64,000 nt of DNA from Blastococcus saxobsidens DD2. Its GTDB lineage: Bacteria > Actinomycetota > Actinomycetes > Mycobacteriales > Geodermatophilaceae. Under the pieces are notes generated by a model. It saw nothing but the letters and a program-made list of their open reading frames with translations, did no database searches and had not been told where the DNA came from. Position numbers and translations under genes: made by a program. Location: NCBI RefSeq assembly GCF_000284015.1, contig NC_016943.1, forward strand, positions 351,541 to 415,540, in the 5' to 3' direction. Numbering within the stretch: position 1 is the first letter of the stretch; each line of letters begins with the position of its first letter. Of the stretch, positions 53,000-61,693 are shown in pieces.

Positions 53000-54340
53000 G
53001 TGAAACTTCCCCGTTCCCGTGTCGGAGCCACTGCCCTGGCGGCAGTTGCCCTCCTGTCGATCACTGCCTGCCAGCCGCTGGCGCAGCTGTCCCACGGTCC
53101 CGACTCCCCATCCCAGGGCGCCGTCATCGGTGCCCGGCAGGGCGGCATCCCGGAGTCCGGCCCCACGGACGAAGGGACGGCGGTGAGTCGCGGTGAGCGC
53201 AGGGCTCCCACCGCAGTCCCTCCCGGCACGCCTCTGGTGACCGCGGCCCCTCCCGCCGAGGTCCCGGTGGAGGTGCCCGCGGCTGCGGTCCCCGAGAGCC
53301 CGGCTCCTGTCGTTGCGCCGCCGACGGCGGCTGCGCCCCCAGCGGCCGATGCGCCACCGGCGGCCGCACCGCCGGCCGCCGCTGCGCCCGCCGCCGTGCC
53401 GCCGGCCGCAGCGCCGCCGGCCGCCGCTGCGGGCCGGCAGGCTGCGGCGATGCAGGGGAGCCGTTCGGGTGCAGCCTGGCGGAGCGGCGTCTACGTGCCC
53501 GGTTCGGACCCCGAGGAGTACGAGGCCTTCGCCGCCTGGCGCGGACGGGAGCTCGATGTCGTGGTCGACTGGCCGGCGCGGTCCAGCTGGGCCGACATCG
53601 TCAACCCGACCTGGCTGTACAACAACTGGTCGGGGACTCCCTACATCAAGTCGTTCGGGGTGGCCATGCTGCCCGAGAAGGAGAGCGCGTCCCTGGACGC
53701 ATGCGCGCGGGGCAGCTACGACCGGCACTGGCGGGAGTTCGGCGAGAACCTGGCCGAGCGCGGATTGGCCGACGAGGTCATCATCCGGCTCGGCTGGGAG
53801 TTCAACGGCGACTGGTACAAGTGGTCCGCCCGCAACCCCGAGGCGTTCGCCGCGTGCTGGCGCGCCATCCATACCCAGGTGGAGCGAGTGGCGCCGGAGC
53901 TGCGCTGGGACTGGAACGTCAACCGTGGCCGCGGGCACAGCGTCGCGGACGCCCGGAAGGCCTACCCCGGTGACCAGTACGTCGACATCGTCGGAATCGA
54001 CTCGTACGATATCTGGCCCGGTGTGCGGACCGAGGCCGACTGGCAGGAGCACCTCGCCGGTGAGTTCGGGCTCCGCTTCTGGGCGGACTTCGCGATCCAG
54101 CGTGGCAAGCAGGTCAGCGTTCCCGAGTGGGGGCTCTACCCGGGCACGGAGCAGGCCGGGAACAACGGGGGGGACAACCCCCTCTACATCGAGAAGATGG
54201 TCGGGTTCTTCCGCTCGCTGGGTGACCACCTGGCGTACGAGTCCTACTTCAACCAGTCGAGGTCGGGGGTCGCCGGCTCGCTCGTGAGCCCGAACCAGAA
54301 CCCGAGAGGCTCTGCCGCCTACCAGAAGCTCTACCGCTAG
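53000..54340 (+). CDS. Secreted lipoprotein, GH26-like glycoside hydrolase
   Basis: A 446-aa exported enzyme. The signal peptide ends in a lipobox (LLSITAC, Cys about 24). Residues 65-150 are a Pro/Ala linker. The TIM barrel has RLGWEFNGDWYKW (acid/base Glu), LRWDWNVNRGRG, DIVGIDSYDIWPG, and VSVPEWGLYPG (nucleophile Glu), matching the protein at 45541. It probably hydrolyses the exopolysaccharide at the cell surface. GTG 53000 is the start; an operator-like array lies upstream, so it may be separately regulated. A strong terminator follows. Confidence 0.85.
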   Translation: MKLPRSRVGATALAAVALLSITACQPLAQLSHGPDSPSQGAVIGARQGGIPESGPTDEGTAVSRGERRAPTAVPPGTPLVTAAPPAEVPVEVPAAAVPESPAPVVAPPTAAAPPAADAPPAAAPPAAAAPAAVPPAAAPPAAAAGRQAAAMQGSRSGAAWRSGVYVPGSDPEEYEAFAAWRGRELDVVVDWPARSSWADIVNPTWLYNNWSGTPYIKSFGVAMLPEKESASLDACARGSYDRHWREFGENLAERGLADEVIIRLGWEFNGDWYKWSARNPEAFAACWRAIHTQVERVAPELRWDWNVNRGRGHSVADARKAYPGDQYVDIVGIDSYDIWPGVRTEADWQEHLAGEFGLRFWADFAIQRGKQVSVPEWGLYPGTEQAGNNGGDNPLYIEKMVGFFRSLGDHLAYESYFNQSRSGVAGSLVSPNQNPRGSAAYQKLYR

Positions 54341-54391
54341 ACCGGCACGCGCGTCGTCATCCCGTGCGGGAGCGTCGAGGAGTGCTCCGAC

Positions 54392-54426
54392 GGTGGGCGG
54401 TCACCAGATCCTGGTGACCGCCCACC
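54392..54426. terminator. Strong bidirectional terminator
   Basis: A perfect 16-bp stem (GGTGGGCGGTCACCAG at 54392-54407 with its complement at 54411-54426) closes a 3-nt loop, between the convergent GH26 and acetyltransferase genes. Confidence 0.85.
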
Positions 54427-54476
54427 TGCGGTGCCCGACGCCGGCGCGGGGAAGGGCGGAGCGACCCGGCTGGCCG

Positions 54477-55043
54477 TCAGGACGAGGCCGCTGCCCCGCG
54501 GGCGGCCGAGGCAGCCCCGGGCGTCGCCGGCAGGACCCGAGCCGGAGACACCATCGCGGTCGCACCCGCGGGAACGTCCCGCAGGACCAGAGCGTGCGCG
54601 CCGATGGTCGCGTCATCCCCCACGGTGATCCTTCCGGCGATTGTCGCGCCCGGCCCCACGTCGACACGGTCCCCCAGGGTGGGCTGGTCGTAGGTTGTAC
54701 CGCCCTGCTGGCCGAGCGTCACGTGCTGCCGGATCACGCAGTCGTCGCCGATGACGCTGTGCCTGCCCAGGAGCACACCGACGTGGTGAGGGAGCAGCAG
54801 TCGCCGGCCGATCCGGGTCGTCGGGTAGAGCTCCATCCCGTACACGTTCCGGATCAGGAGGTTGTTCACTGCGTGTAGTGCCAGGCGGCCGACCCTGGCC
54901 GGCAGGCCCGTGCGCTGGGCCAGCGACACCTGCAGGCGGTGCACCACGAGGGCGTGAACACCGGGGGCGGTGAGCTTGCGGTTGTGGGTCAGCCAGTCCT
55001 CGCGGACGAGGTGGAGCGTCGATGGGGTGGGCTGGCGCGTCAT
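54477..55043 (-). CDS. Serine acetyltransferase-like hexapeptide acetyltransferase
   Basis: A 188-aa protein with an N-terminal helical part and a left-handed beta-helix: NVYGMELYPTTRIGRRLLLP, HHVGVLLGRHSVIGDDCVIR, TLGDRVDVGPGATIAG. It resembles serine O-acetyltransferase and polysaccharide-locus acetyltransferases. It is the last gene of the ACP/AMP-ligase/SDR operon (9 bp after the SDR stop), so the acyl donor or acceptor might be unusual. The Ala-rich C-terminus is low complexity. Confidence 0.8.
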   Translation of the reverse strand: MTRQPTPSTLHLVREDWLTHNRKLTAPGVHALVVHRLQVSLAQRTGLPARVGRLALHAVNNLLIRNVYGMELYPTTRIGRRLLLPHHVGVLLGRHSVIGDDCVIRQHVTLGQQGGTTYDQPTLGDRVDVGPGATIAGRITVGDDATIGAHALVLRDVPAGATAMVSPARVLPATPGAASAARGAAASS

Positions 55044-55052
55044 GCAGGCTCC

Positions 55053-55763
55053 TCAGGCAGTGGACCCGGCGTCCACGGTCAGGGTCGTCCCCGTCACTCC
55101 TGCTGCCGCCGGGCTCAGCAGGTACGTCACCGCGGCGGCGACCTCCTCGGTGGTGGCGAACCGGTCGAGCGGGCTGCGTCGCTGCACCCGGGCCATGCCG
55201 GCATCCCCGAGGACCGTGGTCATGTCCGTGTCCAGGAAGCCGGGCGCGACCGCGTTGACGGTCACGCCGCGACGTCCCAGGTCGCGGGCGAGTGACCGGG
55301 TGAACCCCTCGAGCCCGGCCTTGGCGGCCGCGTAGACCGACAGGCCACGGAAGCCTGTGCGGGCGACGATCGAGGACACGGTGATGACCCGTCCACGGCC
55401 CACGGACAGCATGGGCCGGCAGAGGTATTTCGTCAGCATGATCGGCGACAACAGGTCCAGGTCGAGCACCGCGCGGATCTGGCTGTTGTGCATCGTCGGC
55501 AGCAGGCCGTCCAGCCCGGCGGCGGCGTTGTTCACCAGCCCGTAGGGGGCGCCGTGCTCGGCCAGCACCTGTCGCGCCAGACGTGGGATCGCGTCGATGT
55601 CCGACAGGTCCGCGCACAGGTGCGCGTACCCGTCCCCGATGTCGGCCTCCTCGACCGATCGGCGAGCGATCCCGAGGACCCGGTAACCGTTCGCCACGGC
55701 TTCCCGGGCCAGAGCCCGGCCGAGCCCCCCGCTCGTCCCGGTGATCACCACGAGGTCGCTCAC
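55053..55763 (-). CDS. Short-chain dehydrogenase/reductase (FabG-like)
   Basis: A 236-aa classical SDR: VITGTSGGLGRALAREA (TGxxxGxG), VNNAAAGLDG (NNAG-like), ITVSSIVARTG with the catalytic Ser, YAAAKAGLEG (YxxxK), and NAVAPGFLDTDM. It probably reduces a beta-keto or other carbonyl on an ACP-bound or sugar-linked group. GTG 55763 overlaps the AMP-ligase stop; the frame is open upstream only as antisense-type sequence. Confidence 0.87.
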   Translation of the reverse strand: MSDLVVITGTSGGLGRALAREAVANGYRVLGIARRSVEEADIGDGYAHLCADLSDIDAIPRLARQVLAEHGAPYGLVNNAAAGLDGLLPTMHNSQIRAVLDLDLLSPIMLTKYLCRPMLSVGRGRVITVSSIVARTGFRGLSVYAAAKAGLEGFTRSLARDLGRRGVTVNAVAPGFLDTDMTTVLGDAGMARVQRRSPLDRFATTEEVAAAVTYLLSPAAAGVTGTTLTVDAGSTA

Positions 55764-57043
55764 CGGCGGCCGACCTTGCCGGTCGACGTGACGACCATCT
55801 CGGGAACGACCTTGACGGAGGCGGGGACGTGCACCGAGGAGAGTCGGGAGGCTACCTCGGCGCGGAGCGCGGCGGGCAGGGCCCTCGTGTCGGCCTCGGA
55901 TGTGGGCAGCACATCGGCCACCAGGATGTTTCCGCTGAAAGCGTTGCGCCGGGAGGTCACCACGGCGTCGACGACGTCCGGATGGGCCCGTAGCACGCTC
56001 TCCACCTGCTCCGGTGACACCAGGACACCGCCGACGTTCACCGCGCCGGAGGCCCGGCCGAGGATTCGGATCCGATCGGCGGTCATCTCGACCAAGTCCC
56101 CGGTGTCCACGAAACCGTCGGGCCCGGCGCCACTGACCTCGGGAGCCTCGACGAACAACCGGCCGTCGCGCACGTCCAGTCGCACCCCGGACGGCGCGGA
56201 CTCCAGATAGGCGCGCGGGAAGCCCTCCCGGCCGTCGTTGACGGCGAATGCCGCACCGGTGTCCGTGGAGGCGAAAATGTGCGTGATGCGTGCCTCGGGG
56301 AACGTCCGGCGCAGCGCGTCGAGGAGGCGCTGGTCGGCGATCTCGCCGCCCAGCGTGATCTGCGTCAGCGGCAGTGCCCTGGGGTCCTGGCTCTGCAGAA
56401 CCTGGCGCCAGATCGTCGGTGTCGCCGAGATCGTGTCGACCGAGTTGTCGGCCAACCACTGCAGTCGGTCCGGCAGACTTCCGTGGCCGGATGCGTCCAC
56501 CAGGACGTCCTCGCTCGCCAGTGCCTGCAGCAGGACCTGGAGGCCTGCCATCCGCGTAGGCTCGTAGAGCAGTCCCCAGCGTCGCTGCGTCCGGCCGCCG
56601 GTGCCGGGGACGCGGACCGTCCGGCTGAGGGACCTCAGCGTGTGGTCGACCGGCTTCGGTTCGCCCGTCGTCCCGGACGTGAACAGTCGCCAGCGGGTCC
56701 GGGTCTCGGCCTGGTCCGTCGCTGCCTCGCCCGCGTGCTCGTCATCTTCCGCTGCGGACTCCGTCCCCACGGCCGCGTCGTCGACGGTGATGGTGCCCGG
56801 CTCCACGGAGTGGCCGAGGGACCCGATCAGGTCGACCCGTCGGGCGCGGCCCTCGAGGACGCAGAGGGCTGCGGCCACGGTGCGGGCCCGGTGGGCCTGG
56901 AGGGCGACGACTGCTCCCCGGGGAACGATGCGGCGCAGACCGAAGGGGTCCTGACGCAACTCCGCGTGCAGCACGGCACCGTCTCGGTCGATGATCGCCG
57001 GCCCGGCACCGCTGCGGGCGGTGTCCTGTGGATCAGCGCTCAT
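55760..57043 (-). CDS. AMP-forming acyl-ACP/CoA synthetase-like adenylating enzyme
   Basis: A 427-aa member of the ANL superfamily. The P-loop is RWRLFTSGTTGEPKPV, then ATPTIWRQVLQ, ITLGGEIADQRLLDAL, VDTGDLVEMTADRIRILGRA (YRTGDL-type motif), and VNVGGVLVSPEQVESVL; it ends TSTGKVGRR with the catalytic Lys. It is shorter than usual at the N-terminus. It would activate a carboxylic acid as the adenylate and load the ACP encoded just upstream. Start ATG 57043 overlaps the ACP end by 11 bp. Confidence 0.87.
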   Translation of the reverse strand: MSADPQDTARSGAGPAIIDRDGAVLHAELRQDPFGLRRIVPRGAVVALQAHRARTVAAALCVLEGRARRVDLIGSLGHSVEPGTITVDDAAVGTESAAEDDEHAGEAATDQAETRTRWRLFTSGTTGEPKPVDHTLRSLSRTVRVPGTGGRTQRRWGLLYEPTRMAGLQVLLQALASEDVLVDASGHGSLPDRLQWLADNSVDTISATPTIWRQVLQSQDPRALPLTQITLGGEIADQRLLDALRRTFPEARITHIFASTDTGAAFAVNDGREGFPRAYLESAPSGVRLDVRDGRLFVEAPEVSGAGPDGFVDTGDLVEMTADRIRILGRASGAVNVGGVLVSPEQVESVLRAHPDVVDAVVTSRRNAFSGNILVADVLPTSEADTRALPAALRAEVASRLSSVHVPASVKVVPEMVVTSTGKVGRR

Positions 57044-57296
57044 GCGGCCGTCCGGAGTAGATGTCGACGAAGTCGGCCAGGGTCGTGGGATAGACGGGAT
57101 CGTCCATCTCGGTGAAGGGGTCGTAGCCGAGTGACTCCTCGAGCCGTGTGACGAGGACGGCGAACCCGAGGCTGTCGAGACCGCTCTCCAGGAGGACGAT
57201 GTCGTCGGTCAGCGGCGGAACGTCTTTCCCGTCCTCAGCCAGCAGTGCCGTGATCTCCTCGACGACGGCTGCCCGCACCTGGCTCACGTCGGCCAT
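57033..57296 (-). CDS. Acyl carrier protein
   Basis: An 87-aa carrier protein: four-helix ACP pattern with the phosphopantetheine attachment Ser in LLESGLDSLGFAVLV (Ser about 42). It is the first gene of the unit ACP > adenylating enzyme > SDR > acetyltransferase, which suggests that a specific acyl group is made on the ACP and passed to a glycan. Start ATG 57296. A 150-bp gap separates it from the GT4 gene, which is on the same strand. Confidence 0.9.
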   Translation of the reverse strand: MADVSQVRAAVVEEITALLAEDGKDVPPLTDDIVLLESGLDSLGFAVLVTRLEESLGYDPFTEMDDPVYPTTLADFVDIYSGRPHER

Positions 57297-57449
57297 GCCG
57301 ACCCCTCTCCGCAGTTTGCTCCGGACTCACCGGGGACATCATAGGCAACCCGCCGTTGCGGGAAACCTTTCCAGCCTGCAGGCGGTCCTTGGTGACGGGT
57401 ACGGCGTCGGTGCTGGGCAGCATCCGCGCCCAGCCCTGCTGTCGCTATC

Positions 57450-58856
57450 TCAGGCGACGGATCGCCCCGGGCGGCTCCTCCGCGGGGGGAGTGTGTCCTC
57501 TGCTGCCTCGTCCCCGCATAGCTCTTCCAGGGCGAGGATGAAGTCTCGCTCGAGGCGCAGGAAGTGGCCCTCCCAGGACCAGTGCTCCTCGACGAACGAC
57601 CGCGCGGCGGTGCCGAGACGGACCTGGGCCGCACGGTCCTCGAGGAGGCGGATCGTCTGCTGCGCGAACTCCGCAGGGTCGTCTGTTACGGCGACGCAGT
57701 CTGCCGGTGCGCCGATGCCCTCGTTCGCCACGGTCGTGGCGACGACCGGCTTTGCACATGCCAGGTACTCGAGCAGCTTGTTCTGCATGCCGCCTCCCGC
57801 CTGCATGGGGTTGATGCAGACGGTGGCGCTGCGGATGAGGACCGCCGGGTCGGGGACCGTGCCCGTCACCGTGATCCCGTCCTTGCCGTGCAGCGCGCGG
57901 ACCTCGCCGGTCGGTTCCCGGCCGACGATCATGAACTCGGCCTGGGGAACCGCGCGGCGCACTGTCGGCCACACCTTCTGGGCGAACCAGAGGACGGCTT
58001 GGACGTTGGTCGGCGTTCGCATGACGCCGGAGAAGACGATCCGGTTCGGGACGACCTCGTCCGCGGTGGCCACCGCGAACTGGTCCAGGTCCGTGCCGTG
58101 CGCCCCGAAGACCACGTTGTCCAGTTCGGGCAGCCCGGCCCTGCGGCACTCCTCGTTGATGGTGTCCAGGTCCTGCTGACCGATGAGGACGGACCGGTCG
58201 AAGTCCCGCCAGACGGTCGTCTCGTACTGGCGCACCCGCCGTGACTCGTACCAGTAGAGGGTCCGGGTCCAGACGTTCGATGCGTTCTCGAGGATCCGGC
58301 GGGTGTTGAGGCTCTGGGAGAGCTGCATCGCCAGGAACGTGGCGGGACGGCGGCGCGAGACACCGTCCCGCTTCTGGCGGATGCTCCGGGTCGCCTCCGC
58401 GCTCCGGAGGTAGTACGTGTACACGATGTCGTAGTCGCCGTCGCGGGCGGCGCGGTCCACGGCCTGGCGCTGCCGGCCGTTCCGGAAGATGCCTACCTGG
58501 AGCGGCCTGCCTGTGCAGACGGCCTGGAGCATGCCGAGCGCCATCCGGAACCGACCGTGCCGGAAGAGGCGGACCTGGGAGCAGTGGTCGCGCAGCCAGG
58601 ACTGGTGGGACTCCGTGATCTGCCCACCCGTACGGAGGGCGTACAGGTCGACCGTATGGCCTCGGGCGGCGAGGAAGGAGATGAGGTTCGCTACGGTCAT
58701 CTGGTCGGCTCGCCTCATGGGCAGCGGTGACCTGCTGTAGACGATCGCGATGCGCAGCGGCCTCGGCGTCGGTTCGACGCGCATCCGGCGGGGCAGCTGA
58801 GAGCCCTCCGTCGGCGCTGCTCGTGTGGGGCCGCCGGGCAGGAAGCGCCCGGTCAT
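57450..58856 (-). CDS. Glycosyltransferase family 4
   Basis: A 468-aa GT-B enzyme. The N-terminal domain begins LRIAIVYSRSPLPMRRADQM; the donor domain has VFSGVMRTPTNVQAVLWFAQ and CINPMQAGGGMQNKLLEYLA with the conserved Glu, then VVATTVANEGI. ATG 58856 overlaps the dehydrogenase stop (ATGA), so they are coupled. It may transfer the uronic acid made by that dehydrogenase. Confidence 0.86.
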   Translation of the reverse strand: MTGRFLPGGPTRAAPTEGSQLPRRMRVEPTPRPLRIAIVYSRSPLPMRRADQMTVANLISFLAARGHTVDLYALRTGGQITESHQSWLRDHCSQVRLFRHGRFRMALGMLQAVCTGRPLQVGIFRNGRQRQAVDRAARDGDYDIVYTYYLRSAEATRSIRQKRDGVSRRRPATFLAMQLSQSLNTRRILENASNVWTRTLYWYESRRVRQYETTVWRDFDRSVLIGQQDLDTINEECRRAGLPELDNVVFGAHGTDLDQFAVATADEVVPNRIVFSGVMRTPTNVQAVLWFAQKVWPTVRRAVPQAEFMIVGREPTGEVRALHGKDGITVTGTVPDPAVLIRSATVCINPMQAGGGMQNKLLEYLACAKPVVATTVANEGIGAPADCVAVTDDPAEFAQQTIRLLEDRAAQVRLGTAARSFVEEHWSWEGHFLRLERDFILALEELCGDEAAEDTLPPRRSRPGRSVA

Positions 58857-60121
58857 GCGATGCGGTTGGTGGACACGACCGGCTGATCCGGGCTCAACTG
58901 AAGGTCCGACGCGGTCCCGTTGGTGTCGACCACGAGCGCGTAGTCCTGCGACTCGGCGTGCTGGGCGCTCACCAGGAGCGAGGACAGCTGCGGCAGGTGG
59001 CTGTACGCATAGCCGAGGTTCTGGCCGACCAAGGCCGCCGGCTCCAGGTAGGGATCGTAGACCTCGACCAGGCACCCGTCGGTGATCAGCATCCGGGCGA
59101 GGTCGATGGCCGGGCTCTCCCGGACATCGTCGGTGTGCGCCTTGAAGGTGAGGCCGCAGAGCAGGATCCGGTCGCCGGGGGAGACCGCGCTCCGGATGTC
59201 CTGGAACTGGTGGTACTTGTGCGACTCGTTGCTACGGATCAGCGCGTCGATCAGGTGGGTGTTGGCGCCGACGTCAGCGGAGATCCGCTGGAGTGCCCGC
59301 ACGTCCTTGGGCAGGCAGGAGCCGCCGAACGGTCCGCCCGGGCGGAGGTACCGGGCCGAGATGTTCAGCTTGGTGTCCGACAGGAAGATCTCGGACACCG
59401 CCGAGGCGCTGATGCCCATCTGCTGGCAGATGCGCCCCAGCTCGTTCGCGTAGGCCACCTTGACCGCGTGCCAGGTGTTGTCGACGAACTTGGTCAGCTC
59501 GGCCTCGCGGAACGGGACGTCGAACCACGGAGCCTGGACATCGGCATAGAGCTTCAGCATGGTGTCCGACCCTCGGCCGTCACGAGTGCCGACCACCACC
59601 TTCGGCGGCTCGAAGTAGTCGCGCATCCCGCTGCTCTCGCGGAGGAACTCGGGGTTGTAGACGAGCTCCAGCGCGGCGTCGATGTCGTCCCCCAGCGCGC
59701 CCTGGAAGATCGGCCACACCAGCTCCTCCATCGTTCCGGGCCGCACCGTCGACCGGTACGCCACGGTCAGCGGGGTCGTGCGCCCGGTTCCGACGTTGGC
59801 GGCGATCTGGCGGCTGACCTCGGCGATGTAGGTCATGTTGTGGCCGCCATCGGGAGCGCTCGGCGTGCCCACGCAGACGATCGCCAAGTCAGCGTCGTCG
59901 AGCACGCCGATCGGGGAGGTCGTCGCGGACAGCGTCCCCCGGTCGATCCCCTCAGCGATCTGCTCCTGGACGCCCGGTTCCATGATCGGCGATTTGCCAC
60001 GCCGGATCGTGGACACCTTGGCCTCGCTGACGTCGATCCCGACGACCACGTGCCCTTGCTTCACCATGCACGCCGCTGCGGTCATGCCGACGTAGCCCAG
60101 GCCGAAGACGGCTACCTTCAC
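58853..60121 (-). CDS. UDP-glucose/GDP-mannose 6-dehydrogenase family, AlgD-like
   Basis: A 422-aa dehydrogenase with FGLGYVGMTAAACMVKQGH, GKSPIMEPGVQEQIAEG, NPEFLRESSGMRDYFEPP, the catalytic Cys in FGGSCLPKDVRALQRI, and LTFKAHTDDVRESPAID. The GKSPIxEPG and DxKLNxSxxYxRPGxxFGGSCLPKD pattern (residues about 240-275) resembles GDP-mannose 6-dehydrogenase (AlgD) more than the two UDP-glucose dehydrogenases of this window. It would give GDP-mannuronate or a UDP-uronate. Substrate must be tested. It starts at ATG 60121. Confidence 0.85.
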   Translation of the reverse strand: MKVAVFGLGYVGMTAAACMVKQGHVVVGIDVSEAKVSTIRRGKSPIMEPGVQEQIAEGIDRGTLSATTSPIGVLDDADLAIVCVGTPSAPDGGHNMTYIAEVSRQIAANVGTGRTTPLTVAYRSTVRPGTMEELVWPIFQGALGDDIDAALELVYNPEFLRESSGMRDYFEPPKVVVGTRDGRGSDTMLKLYADVQAPWFDVPFREAELTKFVDNTWHAVKVAYANELGRICQQMGISASAVSEIFLSDTKLNISARYLRPGGPFGGSCLPKDVRALQRISADVGANTHLIDALIRSNESHKYHQFQDIRSAVSPGDRILLCGLTFKAHTDDVRESPAIDLARMLITDGCLVEVYDPYLEPAALVGQNLGYAYSHLPQLSSLLVSAQHAESQDYALVVDTNGTASDLQLSPDQPVVSTNRIA

Positions 60122-60279
60122 CGGTGCTCACTCCCTGCGTTGATCGAAAATCCACCCTAGTCGGCACCGCGCCGGGCCGAAGGGGCGGCAGCGCACGTCC
60201 ACACGTCCGTGTGACGGCAGCCAATGGAACCTGTGTCGCAGCCGCACCGCCTCCTCGACGGTCGGTGCGACAGGGTGGC

Positions 60280-60609
60280 TCAGAACCCGGCGCGGACCAT
60301 ACCGCAACGGCAGCCGTAGGCCGTCGCGCTGCTGAAGGGATCGTCGCCGATCCGGCGGAACCAGTGCACGTGGCTTCAGTGCACGTGGCTTCGTCCTGGT
60401 GTGCCTGCTGTCGGCTCCGGGCGGCCGGAGGTCGCCCGATGCGGCCCGTCGGCTGTCCTGGTCAGCAACAGCGCGTTCAGCACGACGACGTCTCCGATCC
60501 GGGCCTTCGACCCCGCTCCGAGTAGGGCTCTCCACGCTCGGCAGTCGGATCCCTGCCTCGTTCGGCGGATCTGTCGTTCTGCCGTTTCCCCAGGTGGCGC
60601 GAGTGCCAC
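60280..60609 (-). pseudogene. Small orphan CRCG-family gene, copy D, interrupted by a tandem duplication
   Basis: The C-terminal part (60280-60375) reads SHVHWFRRIGDDPFSS then ATAYGCRCGMVRAGF and stop. Upstream in the same frame a 77-aa stretch (60379-60609) contains RIGDVVVLNALLLT, matching sequence before copy A, and ends TPGRSHVH. Between them is an in-frame TGA (60376-60378), created by a 15-bp tandem duplication (60364-60378 and 60379-60393, 14/15 identical). Removing one copy restores a continuous protein. This also shows that the family's full length is more than the C-terminal motif. Confidence 0.55.
60364..60393 (-). repeat. 15-bp tandem duplication that creates a stop codon
   Basis: GTGCACGTGGCTTCA and GTGCACGTGGCTTCG are adjacent on the plus strand. 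The A/G difference makes TGA versus CGA on the minus strand. Confidence 0.8.
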
Positions 60610-60640
60610 GTGTCTAGCACCTCGGCACGGAGCTCTTTCA

Positions 60641-61693
60641 CTACGGCGGTGTGGTCCACTCGAGCAGGTCGTCGGCGGAGCGGGTGTTGACCACCCGCTC
60701 CACCGGCACGCCGCACTCGATCGCCCGCTCGCAGCCGTTGTACTGCCAGTCCAGCTGGCCAGGGGCGTGCGCGTCGGTGTCGATGGCGAACTCGCAGCCC
60801 AGCTCGACGGCCAGGGTGAGCAGCCGCCGCGGCGGGTCCAGCCGTTCGGGGCGGGAGTTGATCTCCACCGCGGTGCCGTGCTCGACGCAGGCGGAGAAGA
60901 CGGCCTCGGCGTCGAACTGGCTCTCCGGCCGCGGCCGCTGGGTCCCGTTGCGCTGTCTGCGGCCGATCACCAGCCGGCCGGTGCAGTGGCCCAGCACGTC
61001 GGTGTGCGGATCGGCGACGGCGGCGAGCATCCGCCGGGTCATCGCCGCGCGGTCGGCGCGCAGGTCGGAGTGGACGCTGGCGACGACGGCGTCGAGCCGG
61101 CCGAGCAGTTCGTCGGTCTGGTCCAGGCTGCCGTCGACGTTGATGTCGACCTCGATGCCGGTGAGGATCCGGAAGGGCGCGAGTTCCTCGTTGAGCGCGG
61201 CGACGACGTCGAGCTGCTGCTCCAGCCGCTCGGGGGAGAGCCCGTTGGCGACGGTGAGCCGGGGGGAGTGGTCGGTGAGCGCCAGGTACTCGTGGCCGAG
61301 CGCGATCGCGGCCTCGGCCATCTCCCGGATCGGGCTGCCGCCGTCGGACCAGTCCGAATGCGCGTGCAGGTCGCCCTTGAGCGCGGCACGGAACGCCGCG
61401 ATCTCGTCGGCCGCCGGCACCTCGTCGGCGTAGCCCTGCTCGAGGTCCGCCAGGTACTCCGGCACCTGGCCCTCGTGCGCCTGGGCGATCGCCGTCGCCG
61501 TCTTCGGGCCGATGCCCTTGAGGTCCTTCAGCGTGTTGGTGCGGATCCGGCGGTCGAGCTCGGCCTCGTCCAGGCCGGCGACCACCGCCGCGGCGGTGCG
61601 GTAGGCCCCGACGCGGTAGCTGGCCTCGCGGGCGCGCTCCAGGAGGAAGGCGATCCTCCGGAGCGCGGCCGCGGGCGGAAGGGGGGTGCTCAG
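60641..61693 (-). CDS. PHP-domain protein with N-terminal HhH region (PolX C-terminal-like)
   Basis: About 350 aa. An N-terminal helical/HhH region (ALRRIAFLLERAREASYRVG, TLKDLKGIGPKTATAIAQA) is followed by a PHP phosphoesterase domain: LKGDLHAHSDWSDGG (HxH), YLALTDHSPRL, TGIEVDIN, VASVHSD, GHCTGR, and AIDTDAHAPG, which supply the metal ligands. It resembles the PHP region of PolX/YcdX-type proteins but lacks the pol-beta palm. The conserved N-terminus leaves only CTG 61693 near the DoxX stop as a start; a normal start was not found. It overlaps the DoxX gene by 4 bp. Confidence 0.8.
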   Translation of the reverse strand: MSTPLPPAAALRRIAFLLERAREASYRVGAYRTAAAVVAGLDEAELDRRIRTNTLKDLKGIGPKTATAIAQAHEGQVPEYLADLEQGYADEVPAADEIAAFRAALKGDLHAHSDWSDGGSPIREMAEAAIALGHEYLALTDHSPRLTVANGLSPERLEQQLDVVAALNEELAPFRILTGIEVDINVDGSLDQTDELLGRLDAVVASVHSDLRADRAAMTRRMLAAVADPHTDVLGHCTGRLVIGRRQRNGTQRPRPESQFDAEAVFSACVEHGTAVEINSRPERLDPPRRLLTLAVELGCEFAIDTDAHAPGQLDWQYNGCERAIECGVPVERVVNTRSADDLLEWTTPP

